Shown: positions 8,404 to 17,164 of the stretch, in pieces
How the letters are laid out: each line of letters begins with the position of its first letter
How positions within the stretch are numbered: the first letter of the stretch is position 1
Assembly: GCA_030813035.1 (NCBI GenBank)
Contig: JAUSTV010000016.1
Length of the DNA: 64,000 bases
Direction: 5' to 3' (one strand)
DNA from: Bacillus_BA fengqiuensis
GTDB taxonomy: Bacteria; Bacillota; Bacilli; Bacillales; Bacillaceae_H
Made by a program: the position numbers and the translations under genes
The notes under the pieces: generated by a model
Database searches by the model: none
What the model saw: only the letters and a program-made list of their open reading frames with translations
What the model was told of the DNA's origin: nothing

Positions 8404-9597
8404 ATGTGGGAAAAGATACGAGTGAAACAAGAGCTTGCCGATCAATTAGCTGACATTCGCCAGCATCTTCATAAATATCCCGAGCTTTCTTTCCAGGAGT
8501 TTCAGACATGCGAATATATTGCATCCATCCTGGAAAAATGGAGGATCCCGTTTACTAGAATAGGAGATACAGGAATTGTCGTCGACATTATCGGTGAAAA
8601 CGGGGAGGGGCCGCATATCGGAATCCGGGGAGACATTGATGCCCTCCCGATTCAAGAGAAGACCGGCCTTCCGTTTTCTTCTGCCTATCCGGGTGTCATG
8701 CATGCGTGCGGCCATGACGGACATACGTCGATTCTGCTTGGAACCGTCTATCAGCTCCATCGGCATAAACATCTTCTTTCCGGAAGGGTGCGCTGCATTT
8801 TTCAGCCTGGTGAAGAGGCAGACGGTGCCGCCCGGAAGCTGATTGATTTAGGAGTTTTAGAGAATCCTAGTGTAGATGCGATGCTTGCCCTCCATTTATG
8901 GCCACATTTGCCTCACGGTACGGTAGGTGTTAAATATGGGGCGATTACGGCGTCTTGCGATGATTTTATCATTACAGTCGAAGGAAAGGGCGGCCATAGC
9001 GCAAGGCCTCATCAGGCAATTGATGCCATCACAATCAGTTCACAAATTCTTCAAGCGCTTCCTATCTTGGTTACGAAAGCCAGCAGTCCGATCGAACCGG
9101 TTGTCGTTCATGTCGGTAAAATTTACGGCGGAACGGCCAGCAATGTTGTAGCAGATAAGGTTGTTTTAGAGGGAACCACAAGAGCTGTTACACGAGAGGC
9201 GAGAGCAAGACTCAAACAGCAGGTGGCCGATTTGAGTGGAAATATCGCCAAAAACTTCGGGGGAACAGCGTCCGTACAGTATATCGAGAGTCATCCTCCC
9301 GTGATTAACAATGAGTGGGTCACTCAGGCTTTAGAGGAAAGTGCAAAAGAAATTCTTGGTGGAGATCGGGTAGTCCAATTAAAGGAGCCTTCGATGGGAG
9401 CGGATGATTTCGGCTCTTTTGCCGAAATGGTACCGAGCACCTACTTCCGGCTGGGAACAGCCCGGGCGGATCAGCCGGTTTATGATCTGCACCATCCGCA
9501 ATTTGAATTTCAAGATTCCATTATTCCAGTTGGGGTTGAATTATTCACCTATACTATATTAAGCAAATTGCAAAGGGGAGTCGGGAAAACATGTTGA
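8404..9597 (+). CDS. M20 family amidohydrolase/peptidase (hippurate hydrolase-like)
   Basis: Zinc-dependent M20D-type amidohydrolase of 397 residues. It has the N-terminal RQHLHKYPELSFQE motif, the metal-binding HACGHDGHT block at about residue 100, PGEEADGA, the dimerisation-domain KGGHSARPH and a C-terminal MGADDFGSF. Relatives remove acyl groups from amino acids (hippurate, N-acetyl amino acids, indole-acetyl-amino acids). In this operon it follows the permease and its end overlaps the GS-like gene by seven bases, so the two products are probably made together. I infer cleavage of an amide bond in the imported compound or in the glutamylated intermediate. Confidence 0.92.
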   Translation: MWEKIRVKQELADQLADIRQHLHKYPELSFQEFQTCEYIASILEKWRIPFTRIGDTGIVVDIIGENGEGPHIGIRGDIDALPIQEKTGLPFSSAYPGVMHACGHDGHTSILLGTVYQLHRHKHLLSGRVRCIFQPGEEADGAARKLIDLGVLENPSVDAMLALHLWPHLPHGTVGVKYGAITASCDDFIITVEGKGGHSARPHQAIDAITISSQILQALPILVTKASSPIEPVVVHVGKIYGGTASNVVADKVVLEGTTRAVTREARARLKQQVADLSGNIAKNFGGTASVQYIESHPPVINNEWVTQALEESAKEILGGDRVVQLKEPSMGADDFGSFAEMVPSTYFRLGTARADQPVYDLHHPQFEFQDSIIPVGVELFTYTILSKLQRGVGKTC

Positions 9598-10937
9598 CGA
9601 AAGAAAATGTCCTGGAAATGGTGAATAGAGAGAAAGTAGAATTCATTCGTATTGAATTTTTGGATTATGCCGGTGTGACCCGTGGACGCACGATTCGTCC
9701 GGCGCAGCTCAAGAATGCGCTCGAAAAAGGGGTTAATTTCAGTACGGCCATCATGAGCTTTGATGTGTTTGATGAATATATCCCGAATCCTACATTCGGG
9801 GCAAATGACGGGGACTTCTTTGCCGTCCCGGATCCAAGCACATTTGCTATTCTGCCGTATCGCAAAAATACGGCACGCATGCTTTGTGACCTCGTAGACA
9901 TCAATGGAGATCCTTGGCATGGCTGCCCACGCAGCGCTTTAAAGCGACTGTTGAATGAAGTGGAAACACTTCTCGGCGGGAATTTGAACATGGCCTTTGA
10001 ACAGGAAGCTTATTTATTGAAGGAAGTGGATGGACAATTGGTTCCAGCGGATAACAGCCATTGTTTTTCGACGGAAGGCGCTGATATCCAGGAGGATTTC
10101 ATTCAGGACTTTGTTTATTCGCTTGAAGCAATGGGTGTTGCAACCGAGCAGCTTTCCAGTGAATATGGTCCAGGCCAGCTTGAAATCAACTTGAAATACA
10201 CAAATGCATTGAAAGCAGCCGATGACCAAGTAACCTTCATGCATTTGTACAAACAGATTGCGCGTGATAAAGGAATGATTGGAACCCTGATGCCAAAGCC
10301 TTTTCAGCATTTAGCAGGCAGCGGATTGCATGTGCATATCAGTCTATACGATGAAGCGGGGGAAAATCTGTTCGAGGATCCAACAGACCATCGCGGACTT
10401 GATATGTCGGAAAAAGCATACCATTTCATTGGAGGACTTTTAAAGCATGGGTCTTCGCTGATCGCGGTTGGAGCTCCAAGCGTCAATTCATATAAACGGA
10501 TGCAGCCAGGCTCATGGGCACCGGCACATATTTGCTATGGATCAGGAAACCGCTCAGTGTTAGTCCGAATTCCTGAAAAGAGAAGAGCAAGACGGTTCGA
10601 ATACAGGGGAGCCGATGGTACGAGCAACCCTTATCTTCTGGCTGCTTGCTTAGTAGCAGCAGGTCTTCGCGGAATTCAAAATGAGATGGACCCGGGTGAG
10701 CCTGTCGATTTTGATGTAAGCGGGGCAAGTGAATTCCAGCTGAAGGAAAGGGGAATCAGCTGGGTGCCAAGAAGCTTGCATGAAGCAATCAATTGTCTAG
10801 CCGAAGATTCGGTTTTAGCGCAAACCATCGGCAGAACCATTTGGGAAGAATTTATTAAAATCAAGAGAACAGAATGGGATAAGTACTCCCGCTATGTCAG
10901 TGAATGGGAACGGAATGTTTTTTCAGCAAGATTCTAG
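9591..10937 (+). CDS. Glutamine synthetase-like ligase (PuuA/FluG C-domain type)
   Basis: Type I glutamine-synthetase fold protein of 448 residues. Landmarks are the N-terminal IEFLDYAGVTRGR beta-grasp part, metal-site segments EQEAYLL and GPGQLEINL, the GSGLHVHISLYD block, and IPEKRRARRFEYRGADGTSNPYL near the C-terminus. Its operon of permease, hydrolases and aminotransferase, and the lack of GlnR-type context, argue against housekeeping GlnA. It fits the gamma-glutamyl-amine ligase group (PuuA, IpuC), which joins glutamate to an amine using ATP. The proposed role is activation of an imported amine; the substrate is unknown. It is the last gene of the sigma-54 operon; the start overlaps the M20 gene. 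Confidence 0.88.
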   Translation: MLTKENVLEMVNREKVEFIRIEFLDYAGVTRGRTIRPAQLKNALEKGVNFSTAIMSFDVFDEYIPNPTFGANDGDFFAVPDPSTFAILPYRKNTARMLCDLVDINGDPWHGCPRSALKRLLNEVETLLGGNLNMAFEQEAYLLKEVDGQLVPADNSHCFSTEGADIQEDFIQDFVYSLEAMGVATEQLSSEYGPGQLEINLKYTNALKAADDQVTFMHLYKQIARDKGMIGTLMPKPFQHLAGSGLHVHISLYDEAGENLFEDPTDHRGLDMSEKAYHFIGGLLKHGSSLIAVGAPSVNSYKRMQPGSWAPAHICYGSGNRSVLVRIPEKRRARRFEYRGADGTSNPYLLAACLVAAGLRGIQNEMDPGEPVDFDVSGASEFQLKERGISWVPRSLHEAINCLAEDSVLAQTIGRTIWEEFIKIKRTEWDKYSRYVSEWERNVFSARF

Positions 10938-11220
10938 TTCTTCATAAAGTCAATTGGAACTCAGATGAGCGATAGGGCCAAGTCTGTATGGTTCACGGTA
11001 TGGATCGTTGATATATGATGGGTGAAGATTGCCGTCGATCCTTCGTTGGATTTCAATATTATTTTTAAGTTGCTTTTATATTCATTTACTGTTACAATGA
11101 AAAAGAATTATTTTTGTTCGGTGTAAAGGATAGTATAAGTATTTGACTTTTCGTCTTGATGATCACTTTGGGCAAGGATAGTAACACATCGTGCGTGTAA
11201 CGCACTAGGAGGCAACAAAT

Positions 11221-11421
11221 ATGGAACAAGGTACAGTTAAATGGTTTAATGCAGAAAAAGGTTTCGGATTTATCGAGCGTGAAGGTGGAGACGACGTATT
11301 CGTTCATTTCTCTGCAATCCAAACTGAAGGTTTCAAATCATTAGACGAAGGTCAAAAAGTTACGTTTGACGTTGAGCAAGGTCCTCGTGGAGCTCAAGCT
11401 GCAAACGTTCAAAAAGCATAA
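11221..11421 (+). CDS. Cold-shock protein, CspA/CspB family
   Basis: Single-stranded nucleic-acid chaperone of 66 residues with the RNP1 motif KGFGFIE and RNP2 motif VFVHF, full length for the family. The start ATG follows AGGAGGCAACAAAT. The preceding region is AT-rich and without ORFs, consistent with the long 5' leader common in csp genes. It is monocistronic, with an intrinsic terminator 18 bases after the stop. The window does not show which Csp paralogue of Bacillus it corresponds to. Confidence 0.97.
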   Translation: MEQGTVKWFNAEKGFGFIEREGGDDVFVHFSAIQTEGFKSLDEGQKVTFDVEQGPRGAQAANVQKA

Positions 11422-11438
11422 TCTATTTTTGACATAAA

Positions 11439-11469
11439 ACAGATCCTTTTTAAAAGGATCTGTTTTTTT
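11439..11469 (+). terminator. Intrinsic terminator of csp gene
   Basis: Perfect stem AACAGATCC / GGATCTGTT with a short AT loop, followed by a run of seven T. Confidence 0.9.
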
Positions 11470-11643
11470 GTTTCTACATAATGAATGAAAATATCCTAAT
11501 TCATGTGGAAATAGTTCCATCTCTGATTTATGATAAGAAATAATAGCAAGAATATGACAATGTATAGGTGGGAGTCCGTTGCTGCTTTTAGATTATATTA
11601 TTAATCTCTCAATATAAAAGAAAAAAAGAGGGTAGAGGAGACA

Positions 11644-12099
11644 TTGGCAGCAAGTGAGTCTAAATATCGACTCATCGCCGAGAATACATCAGACCTCATC
11701 ATGGTGATGGATAAAGAACACTCGATTAGTTATTTTTCTCCTTCCCATGAGCTGGTTTTAGAGTACCCGGCTTCTGAACTGGAAGACATTGAATTATGTA
11801 TGCTCATTCACCCGGACGATGTGAACATGTTTAGAACATATATTAAAAGGATGTTTGAAAATAAAAAATCCCATTCGATGGAATTCCGCCTTCAGCATAA
11901 AGGGGGTCACTGGATAGAATTTGAATCCCGTTGTATGCCAGTTAAGGGAGAAAACCATTACATAGAGCATATCGTCATTATCAGCCGAGATATTTCTGAA
12001 CGTAAAAAAGCCGAAGAAATTCTATTGCAATCGGAGAAGCTTTCGATTGCCGTTGACGAGCTGATCCGGCCTTTTCAATCTTCGGATGAAAGCGTGTAA
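11644..12099 (+). pseudogene. PAS-domain histidine kinase, truncated at the H-box
   Basis: A 151-residue product with one PAS domain (about 5-120: KYRLIAENTSDLIMVMD to RDISERKKAEE) that continues into the start of a HisKA helix, SEKLSI. In an intact kinase this is followed by the GELA-x-IAHE-RNP phosphorylation box. Here it breaks off into AVDELIRPFQSSDESV and a stop, so the His box and ATPase domain are missing. The start is TTG with GAGGAG upstream. It is most simply a remnant of a KinA/KinE-like sensor. A free-standing PAS protein is possible but less likely because the break falls inside the conserved helix. Confidence 0.7.
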
Positions 12100-12270
12100 A
12101 GATAATTCTCTATTCAGTCTGGATTTCCATGTTGCGGACTTCCCCCACACTTTGGATGCCATTACATGAAAAGGTTGTAAAAATCATCTTACCTGATGGC
12201 AGCACGATTAAGAAAGTCTAGGTTCAATCCCCACTGAATTAACATTAAATACAGCGGGAAATTGGACCTT

Positions 12271-12564
12271 TTATTTTGGCTCTGACCCAGAAATGGGAGA
12301 ACCGGTGGAAGTATGTTGATTCATCCATTCGAGTGTCGTATGGGAAACTGCTGACCAGTTTGTAATTTTATCGCGATGTTGTTCAACCCAGCTCATGCAG
12401 AACTGCGGATCGATGTTATGCTCCTGGCATTCCGATAAGAAAGACTGAACGGTAGATTCATTGCAGTTTTCCCATGAACCGCAAGTTGTGCGCCAAATAT
12501 TTTCCATTGTTTCCTGCACAGAAGGAGCAGCTGTGGAGTTCGTGAATTGATTTTCGCTTGGCAT
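12271..12564 (-). CDS. Uncharacterised small protein
   Basis: A 97-residue protein I do not recognise. It is polar and rich in Trp, Cys, Ser and Thr, with the segment ENIWRTTCGSWENCNESTVQSFLSECQEHNIDPQFCMSWVEQH. It has no signal peptide or membrane segment. The ATG follows a strong GAGGAGG site at the right distance, which supports expression. It stands alone on the minus strand between the kinase remnant and the IscB element. Confidence 0.6.
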   Translation of the reverse strand: MPSENQFTNSTAAPSVQETMENIWRTTCGSWENCNESTVQSFLSECQEHNIDPQFCMSWVEQHRDKITNWSAVSHTTLEWMNQHTSTGSPISGSEPK

Positions 12565-12788
12565 ACGAGTTCCTCCTCTTCATAATAAACGTCGTTATAA
12601 AAGATACATACACATTATGTCCAAAGAGGTTCAAATCATGTAGTTGATTTCTCGAAGGCTAACTTACTATTATTGAAGGAATTTTCCTACTAGCGTTTTG
12701 CTTCTTTAGGGAGAAGAGCATTATTCTAAGCACCAAGCAGGAGTTAGTAATTCCTGCTTGTTAAATACTAACGCTTGGACATAACAAT

Positions 12789-13116
12789 TTGCTATAATCC
12801 TCCTGAAAGAGTTTAAATAAGGAGCTATCAACAGCTAACAAAAACCATAACAAACCATAACCTTCAGGTTTATTATGGCAGTGTTGTTTGCTCTCAAGCC
12901 AAAGTGAGTGTAGCCATTTGAAAAAGTGGCAGCACGATGAACTACGTTAGAACGGGAAGGTCAAGACACACCTTGAAATGTCCCTTCAGTTTCTCGCTCT
13001 GTGAGTGCTGCGGAAGAAAGCCATCCTAGGTTATGGAAGCCTAACCCCAAAAGCACAAGTCCTCCGTTTTGACTTTGGCAAGAAGGAAAATCCTTCGTCA
13101 GAAAGGTTGGTCAGAG
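12789..13116 (+). ncRNA. Probable IscB omega-RNA region (left part of the element)
   Basis: IscB elements encode their guide RNA upstream of iscB, with the guide at the RNA's 5' end outside the element. This 300-base stretch has no ORF and is rich in helices, for example GGGAAGG-TCAAG pairing with CTTGA-CCCTTC near 12957-12990 and TTAGG/CCTAA-type pairs near 13030. It runs directly to the iscB start. An extended -10 (TGCTATAAT, 12790-12798) would begin a transcript near 12805. The RNA borders and the guide are inferred, not seen. Confidence 0.6.
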
Positions 13117-14352
13117 ATGACTGAATTTTGTTTTGTGTTAGATGCAAGTGGTAAACGTTTGAGCCCAACGAAGGTTAACAAAGCTTGGTATCTCATTCGC
13201 AAAAACAAAGCCGAACAAATCAACAAGATACCCATGGTCATACAATTGTATAAAACGGTTGAAGTTGACGAAATTGACGAAACCCCAATTTATTTAGGGA
13301 TTGATGATGGTTCAAGATTTACTGGTATGGCCCTGGTTCAAGATGGCAAAACGAAAGCCAAGCCTTTATTTAAAGGAGAAATAGAACACCGGCAAGATGT
13401 AAAAGACAAAATGGATGTGCGGCGTGGTTATCGAAGATACAAGCGATCTCATAAAAAATATCGTATCAAACGATTTAATAACCGCTCTTCTTCCAAACGC
13501 AAGGGTAGAATTGCAACATCCATTAAGCAAAAAAAAGAAGCGACACTTCGTGTAGTAAAACAGTTAAACAAATGGTGTAGAATTAATCAAATCTTCTTAG
13601 AAGATGTCCAAATCGATATTGCTTCTCTAACAGAAGGTAAAAAGCTTTATAAATGGCAGTATCAACAATCCAATCGTTTAGATGAAAATTTACGAAAAGC
13701 ATGCGTGTTAAGGGATCACAATCGTTGTCAAAAATGCGGCAAAACGAAAGGTAAAATGGAAGCGCACCATATTACGCCGAGGCGTTTAGGCGGTTCTCAT
13801 TCGATTTACAATCTCATTACACTTTGCCCAAGTTGTCATCACGAAGTAACGGGTAAAGAGATGGAATATGCGGAGATATTTTACCAATTAATTAAAGGTA
13901 AAACTATTTTCACAAGAGATGCCATGCATGTGATGCAGGGGAAAAACTACTTGCGAACAGAGCTAAAGTCTATCGCTCCGTTAGATCTTGCTTTTGGTGG
14001 TGATACGGCCAATAAGCGAATTGATTGGGGCATCGATAAAACACATGCCAATGATGCGTTAGTCCTATGCGATTTAGAAATATCCATAAAACAAAGTCAA
14101 TTAAGATCTTGGATCATCAAGCCCATGAGAAGAAAAAACAAAGCCAACACTGATCTGGTTGATGGGTTTAAACATAGAGACTATGTTTGTTATACAAAAC
14201 GAAATGGTAATCAATATTTCGGTTATATTACTGCGTTGTATCCGGAAAAGAAACAATTTAATATGACAACTATTGATGGTAACGTGTTAAAACGTTACGG
14301 GTTAAAATCTCTCACGTTACTTTGGAGATTTAACAAAATATATTGGTTTTAA
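13117..14352 (+). CDS. iscB: IscB-type RNA-guided HNH/RuvC endonuclease
   Basis: Nuclease of the IscB family, the relatives of Cas9 encoded in IS200/IS605-like elements; 411 residues from the chosen start. Domains in order: PLMP-type N-terminus (FVLDASGKRLSPTKVNKAWYL), RuvC-I (YLGIDDGSRFTGMALV), an Arg/Lys-rich bridge helix (RRGYRRYKRSHKKYR), RuvC-II (IFLEDVQID), an inserted HNH domain with two Cys pairs (CQKCGK; HHITPRRLGGSHSIYNL; CPSCHH), RuvC-III (HANDALVL) and a C-terminal target-recognition-like part. All catalytic blocks look intact. I use ATG 13117 (MTEFCFVLD); an in-frame TTG lies 48 bases upstream but within the RNA region. No tnpA is adjacent. Confidence 0.92.
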   Translation: MTEFCFVLDASGKRLSPTKVNKAWYLIRKNKAEQINKIPMVIQLYKTVEVDEIDETPIYLGIDDGSRFTGMALVQDGKTKAKPLFKGEIEHRQDVKDKMDVRRGYRRYKRSHKKYRIKRFNNRSSSKRKGRIATSIKQKKEATLRVVKQLNKWCRINQIFLEDVQIDIASLTEGKKLYKWQYQQSNRLDENLRKACVLRDHNRCQKCGKTKGKMEAHHITPRRLGGSHSIYNLITLCPSCHHEVTGKEMEYAEIFYQLIKGKTIFTRDAMHVMQGKNYLRTELKSIAPLDLAFGGDTANKRIDWGIDKTHANDALVLCDLEISIKQSQLRSWIIKPMRRKNKANTDLVDGFKHRDYVCYTKRNGNQYFGYITALYPEKKQFNMTTIDGNVLKRYGLKSLTLLWRFNKIYWF

Positions 14353-14380
14353 AAAAATCGAAGACAAAAGGAGGTGACTT

Positions 14381-14432
14381 CTGGTCGTTTTGATATGATT
14401 TGTTAGGAAATGTTACAGTTTAAAACGACCAG
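14381..14432. repeat. 11-bp inverted repeat after iscB, probable element right end or operator
   Basis: CTGGTCGTTTT (14381-14391) and AAAACGACCAG (14422-14432) are perfect inverted copies 30 bases apart. They lie between the iscB stop and the start of the GDSL gene. They may be part of the IscB element's right end or an operator/terminator for the downstream operon. There is no T-run. Confidence 0.45.
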
Positions 14433-14440
14433 GTTAACAA

Positions 14441-15220
14441 ATGAGACGAAAGTGGGTTCAATTTATTGCCGTGATTTCAGGGCTTTCTTGCCTTTTATGG
14501 ATAGCCGGCCTCGGGTGGTCGATGTACGATTATTTTGATAAAACGGGAAAGCCTCCGGTTAGCGAAACGAAAAATGTAGAGACGGCAGCGAAAGAAAAGG
14601 GTCAATTCGATGTAGTGGCGCTGGGAGACTCGCTCACGAGAGGAACAGGAGATGCTTCAGGGAAGGGATATGTTGGCGCTTTAATCGGTCATCTGGAGGA
14701 AAAATCAAACCAGAAGATTTTTCTTTCGAATCTGGGGATTAAAGGACAAACGTCTGCACAGCTGGCTGGCCAGGTGAAGCAAAAGGAAGTGCAAAGACAG
14801 GTGAAAAAAGCGGATGTTATCCTCATTACAATTGGAGGAAACGACCTCTTTCGCGGTGGCCAAGCCCTTGTTAGCTTGAATGCTCAAGAAGTGAAAAAAT
14901 CAGAAGAAACATACTTGCAAAATCTAAACACTATTTTAACGGGTCTTCGGTCCGTAAATGCCGAAGCGGATATCTTTCTCATTGGCTTATATAATCCTTT
15001 AATCGAGCTGGATGACGCGGAGCTCACTTCCAAAATCGTGAGGGATTGGAATTACGAAAGTGCCGAGGTCAGTGCAAAATATCCAAAGACCGTTTTTGTG
15101 CCCACTTTTGATTTGTTTCAGTTGAAGGTCGATGATTACCTGTATACGGACAAGTTTCACCCGAATGCGGAAGGCTACCAATTAATAGCCGAGCGGGTAG
15201 CATCCTTAATTACATGGTAA
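14441..15220 (+). CDS. Membrane-anchored SGNH/GDSL hydrolase (YpmR-like)
   Basis: SGNH-fold lipase/esterase of 259 residues. An N-terminal hydrophobic segment (about 8-30) acts as a membrane anchor or signal. The catalytic blocks are ALGDSLTRG near residue 61 (Ser), LGIKGQT, ITIGGNDLF near 132 (Asn) and DKFHPNAEGY near 237 (Asp and His). It acts outside the membrane on an ester of lipid or cell-wall origin; the substrate is unknown. It is the first gene of an operon with the ABC transporter genes, 12 bases before the ATPase gene. Confidence 0.9.
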   Translation: MRRKWVQFIAVISGLSCLLWIAGLGWSMYDYFDKTGKPPVSETKNVETAAKEKGQFDVVALGDSLTRGTGDASGKGYVGALIGHLEEKSNQKIFLSNLGIKGQTSAQLAGQVKQKEVQRQVKKADVILITIGGNDLFRGGQALVSLNAQEVKKSEETYLQNLNTILTGLRSVNAEADIFLIGLYNPLIELDDAELTSKIVRDWNYESAEVSAKYPKTVFVPTFDLFQLKVDDYLYTDKFHPNAEGYQLIAERVASLITW

Positions 15221-15232
15221 GGGGGGAAGAAA

Positions 15233-16144
15233 ATGAGTGAAGTGACATTATCCGTCAAAGGATTACGGAAGACGATTCGTAAAAAGGAAATCATCAAGGG
15301 AATTGATTTTGAACTAAAAAAGGGAGAGGTTTTTGGTTTTTTAGGACCAAATGGAGCTGGAAAAACCACGACGATTCGGATGCTTGTCGGACTGATTCGG
15401 CCTACTTCCGGTACCATCCGCATTTGCGGTAAGGATGTAGCGGACGATTTTACGGGAGCGATGCAGCATCTTGGCTGTATTGTAGAAAATCCGGAGTTAT
15501 ACCCTTACTTAAGCGGGTGGGAAAATCTTCAATATTTTGCGAGGATGCTTCCGGGCATAGGGGATGATCGTGTCATGGAAGTAGCCCAATTGGTGGGTCT
15601 GCAGGAAAGAATCCATGATAAAGTGAAAACCTACTCTCTAGGGATGAGGCAAAGACTCGGAATTGCCCAAGCCATGCTGGGAAAACCGAATGTTCTCATT
15701 CTCGACGAGCCGACAAACGGCCTGGACCCTTCCGGTATTCGTGAAATGCGCAAGTTCATCCGCTTTTTGGCCGAGGAGGAAGGCTTGAGTGTGCTCGTAT
15801 CGAGCCACTTGCTCAGCGAGATTCAATTGATGTGTGATCGTGTCGCCATTATAGCGAAAGGACAAATTCTTCATACCGAATCTGTTGAAACGCTCCTTTC
15901 CCGCCAAGAGCTTCTTATTTGGAAAGTGTCTCCATTGCAAGAAGGGAAAAAGATATTACAAGAGCTGGCGGAGTTTGTGAAAGAGGAAGGCGAGATGCTC
16001 ATCACCCCTTATTTGGAAAATGAGGCGGGAGAGTGGAATCGAAGGCTCCTTGAAGCCGAAGTGACCGTAAAGGAAATGAACAGAAGGCTCCCGACATTAG
16101 AAGATTTATTCCTTGAAATGACAGGGGGGCATTCCATTGATTAA
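15233..16144 (+). CDS. ABC transporter ATP-binding protein
   Basis: Cytoplasmic ATPase subunit of an ABC-2-type exporter, 303 residues. Visible are Walker A GPNGAGKTT near residue 40, signature SLGMRQRLG near 134, Walker B VLILDEPTNGLDP near 154 and the switch His in SSHLLSE. About 80 C-terminal residues beyond the ATPase core may be regulatory. GGGGGG lies before the ATG. The frame ends eight bases inside the permease gene. The arrangement resembles bacitracin/lantibiotic-immunity or unknown-substrate exporters; no substrate is evident. Confidence 0.95.
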   Translation: MSEVTLSVKGLRKTIRKKEIIKGIDFELKKGEVFGFLGPNGAGKTTTIRMLVGLIRPTSGTIRICGKDVADDFTGAMQHLGCIVENPELYPYLSGWENLQYFARMLPGIGDDRVMEVAQLVGLQERIHDKVKTYSLGMRQRLGIAQAMLGKPNVLILDEPTNGLDPSGIREMRKFIRFLAEEEGLSVLVSSHLLSEIQLMCDRVAIIAKGQILHTESVETLLSRQELLIWKVSPLQEGKKILQELAEFVKEEGEMLITPYLENEAGEWNRRLLEAEVTVKEMNRRLPTLEDLFLEMTGGHSID

Positions 16145-17117
16145 TTTACTGCAAAACGAAATGATCAAGCTGGTAGCCAAAAAAAGGATTGTGGTCGTAA
16201 CAATGATCATGGCTGCGTTGATTGCCCTGTTTACTTACGCTCAATATAAGGAAACGGAAAGGCTGAAGGAAAGGTTAGGGACGACAGATTGGCGCACCTC
16301 CTTGCAGCAGCAAATCGTCGATACACAAAACAGGCTCAGCGGAAGCAGAATTTCTGAAGAGTGGAGAAAGCAACTGCAAATCAGAGTGACTCAACAGCAA
16401 TATTACCTGGATCATAATATTAATCCGGCAGAGCCTGGTGCCCCTACTTTTGTAAGGGGATTTGTGGAAAGTTCGATTCAGCTTCTTCTGCCTTTGATGA
16501 TTATGGTTGTCGCGGCAGATCTCGTTTCCTCCGAATATAGTATGGGGACGGTCAAACTGTTGCTGACAAGACCTGTGAAAAGGTGGAAAATCTTATTCAG
16601 TAAATATATGACGCTCGTTTTTTCGGTTTCCCTTATTATTTTGCTGTTTGGACTGTTAGCCTATTTGATATCCGGCGTCGTGTTTGGTTTCACGGGTTGG
16701 GAGGCCCCCGTTTTAACCGGTTTTACCATCGAGGGAGGAGAATTGAATACTTCCGCCGTCCATCTTGTTCCCCAGTGGCAATATTTATTGATGGAGCTGG
16801 GTTTAGCCTGGTTCGTTTCGCTTGTGGTGGGCACTTTTTCTTTTATGCTGTCCGTTCTCATCAGAAGTACGGCCGCCGGAATGGGAGTGATGTTGGCATG
16901 TCTCATTTCCGGGACGATATTGAGCAATATGGTTTCTTCCTGGGAGTCGGCTAAGTATCTCTTTATGGTCAATTTGGATTTGACCGCCTATTTGAGAGGA
17001 TCCGCTCCTCCTATTGAAGGAATGTCTTTAGGCTTTTCTCTTGCGGTATTATCGATTTGGGGAGCGGCAGCGCTGTTAGTTTCTTTCATCGTCTTTATTA
17101 GACAAGATGTTTATTAG
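16137..17117 (+). CDS. ABC-2 type transporter permease
   Basis: Membrane subunit of 326 residues with six predicted hydrophobic segments: one near the N-terminus (about 16-35) and five in 115-322. A polar extracellular region rich in Gln and Arg separates the first two helices. The motif YSMGTVKLLLTRPVKRWKIL is characteristic of ABC-2 exporters that work with a YxiD/BcrA-like ATPase. Start is TTG at 16137 with AGGGGGG eight bases upstream, overlapping the end of the ATPase gene. It is the last gene of the three-gene operon. Confidence 0.9.
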   Translation: MINLLQNEMIKLVAKKRIVVVTMIMAALIALFTYAQYKETERLKERLGTTDWRTSLQQQIVDTQNRLSGSRISEEWRKQLQIRVTQQQYYLDHNINPAEPGAPTFVRGFVESSIQLLLPLMIMVVAADLVSSEYSMGTVKLLLTRPVKRWKILFSKYMTLVFSVSLIILLFGLLAYLISGVVFGFTGWEAPVLTGFTIEGGELNTSAVHLVPQWQYLLMELGLAWFVSLVVGTFSFMLSVLIRSTAAGMGVMLACLISGTILSNMVSSWESAKYLFMVNLDLTAYLRGSAPPIEGMSLGFSLAVLSIWGAAALLVSFIVFIRQDVY

Positions 17118-17164
17118 AAAATCATTCTAAATTTCAGCACTGCTATAAGAAAGAGGTGATGTTC

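Noticed and set aside
12159..12222. Short ORF reading MPLHEKVVKIILPDGSTIKKV after the kinase remnant
   Set aside because: Only 21 codons, no ribosome binding site; possibly a gene remnant but not supportable.
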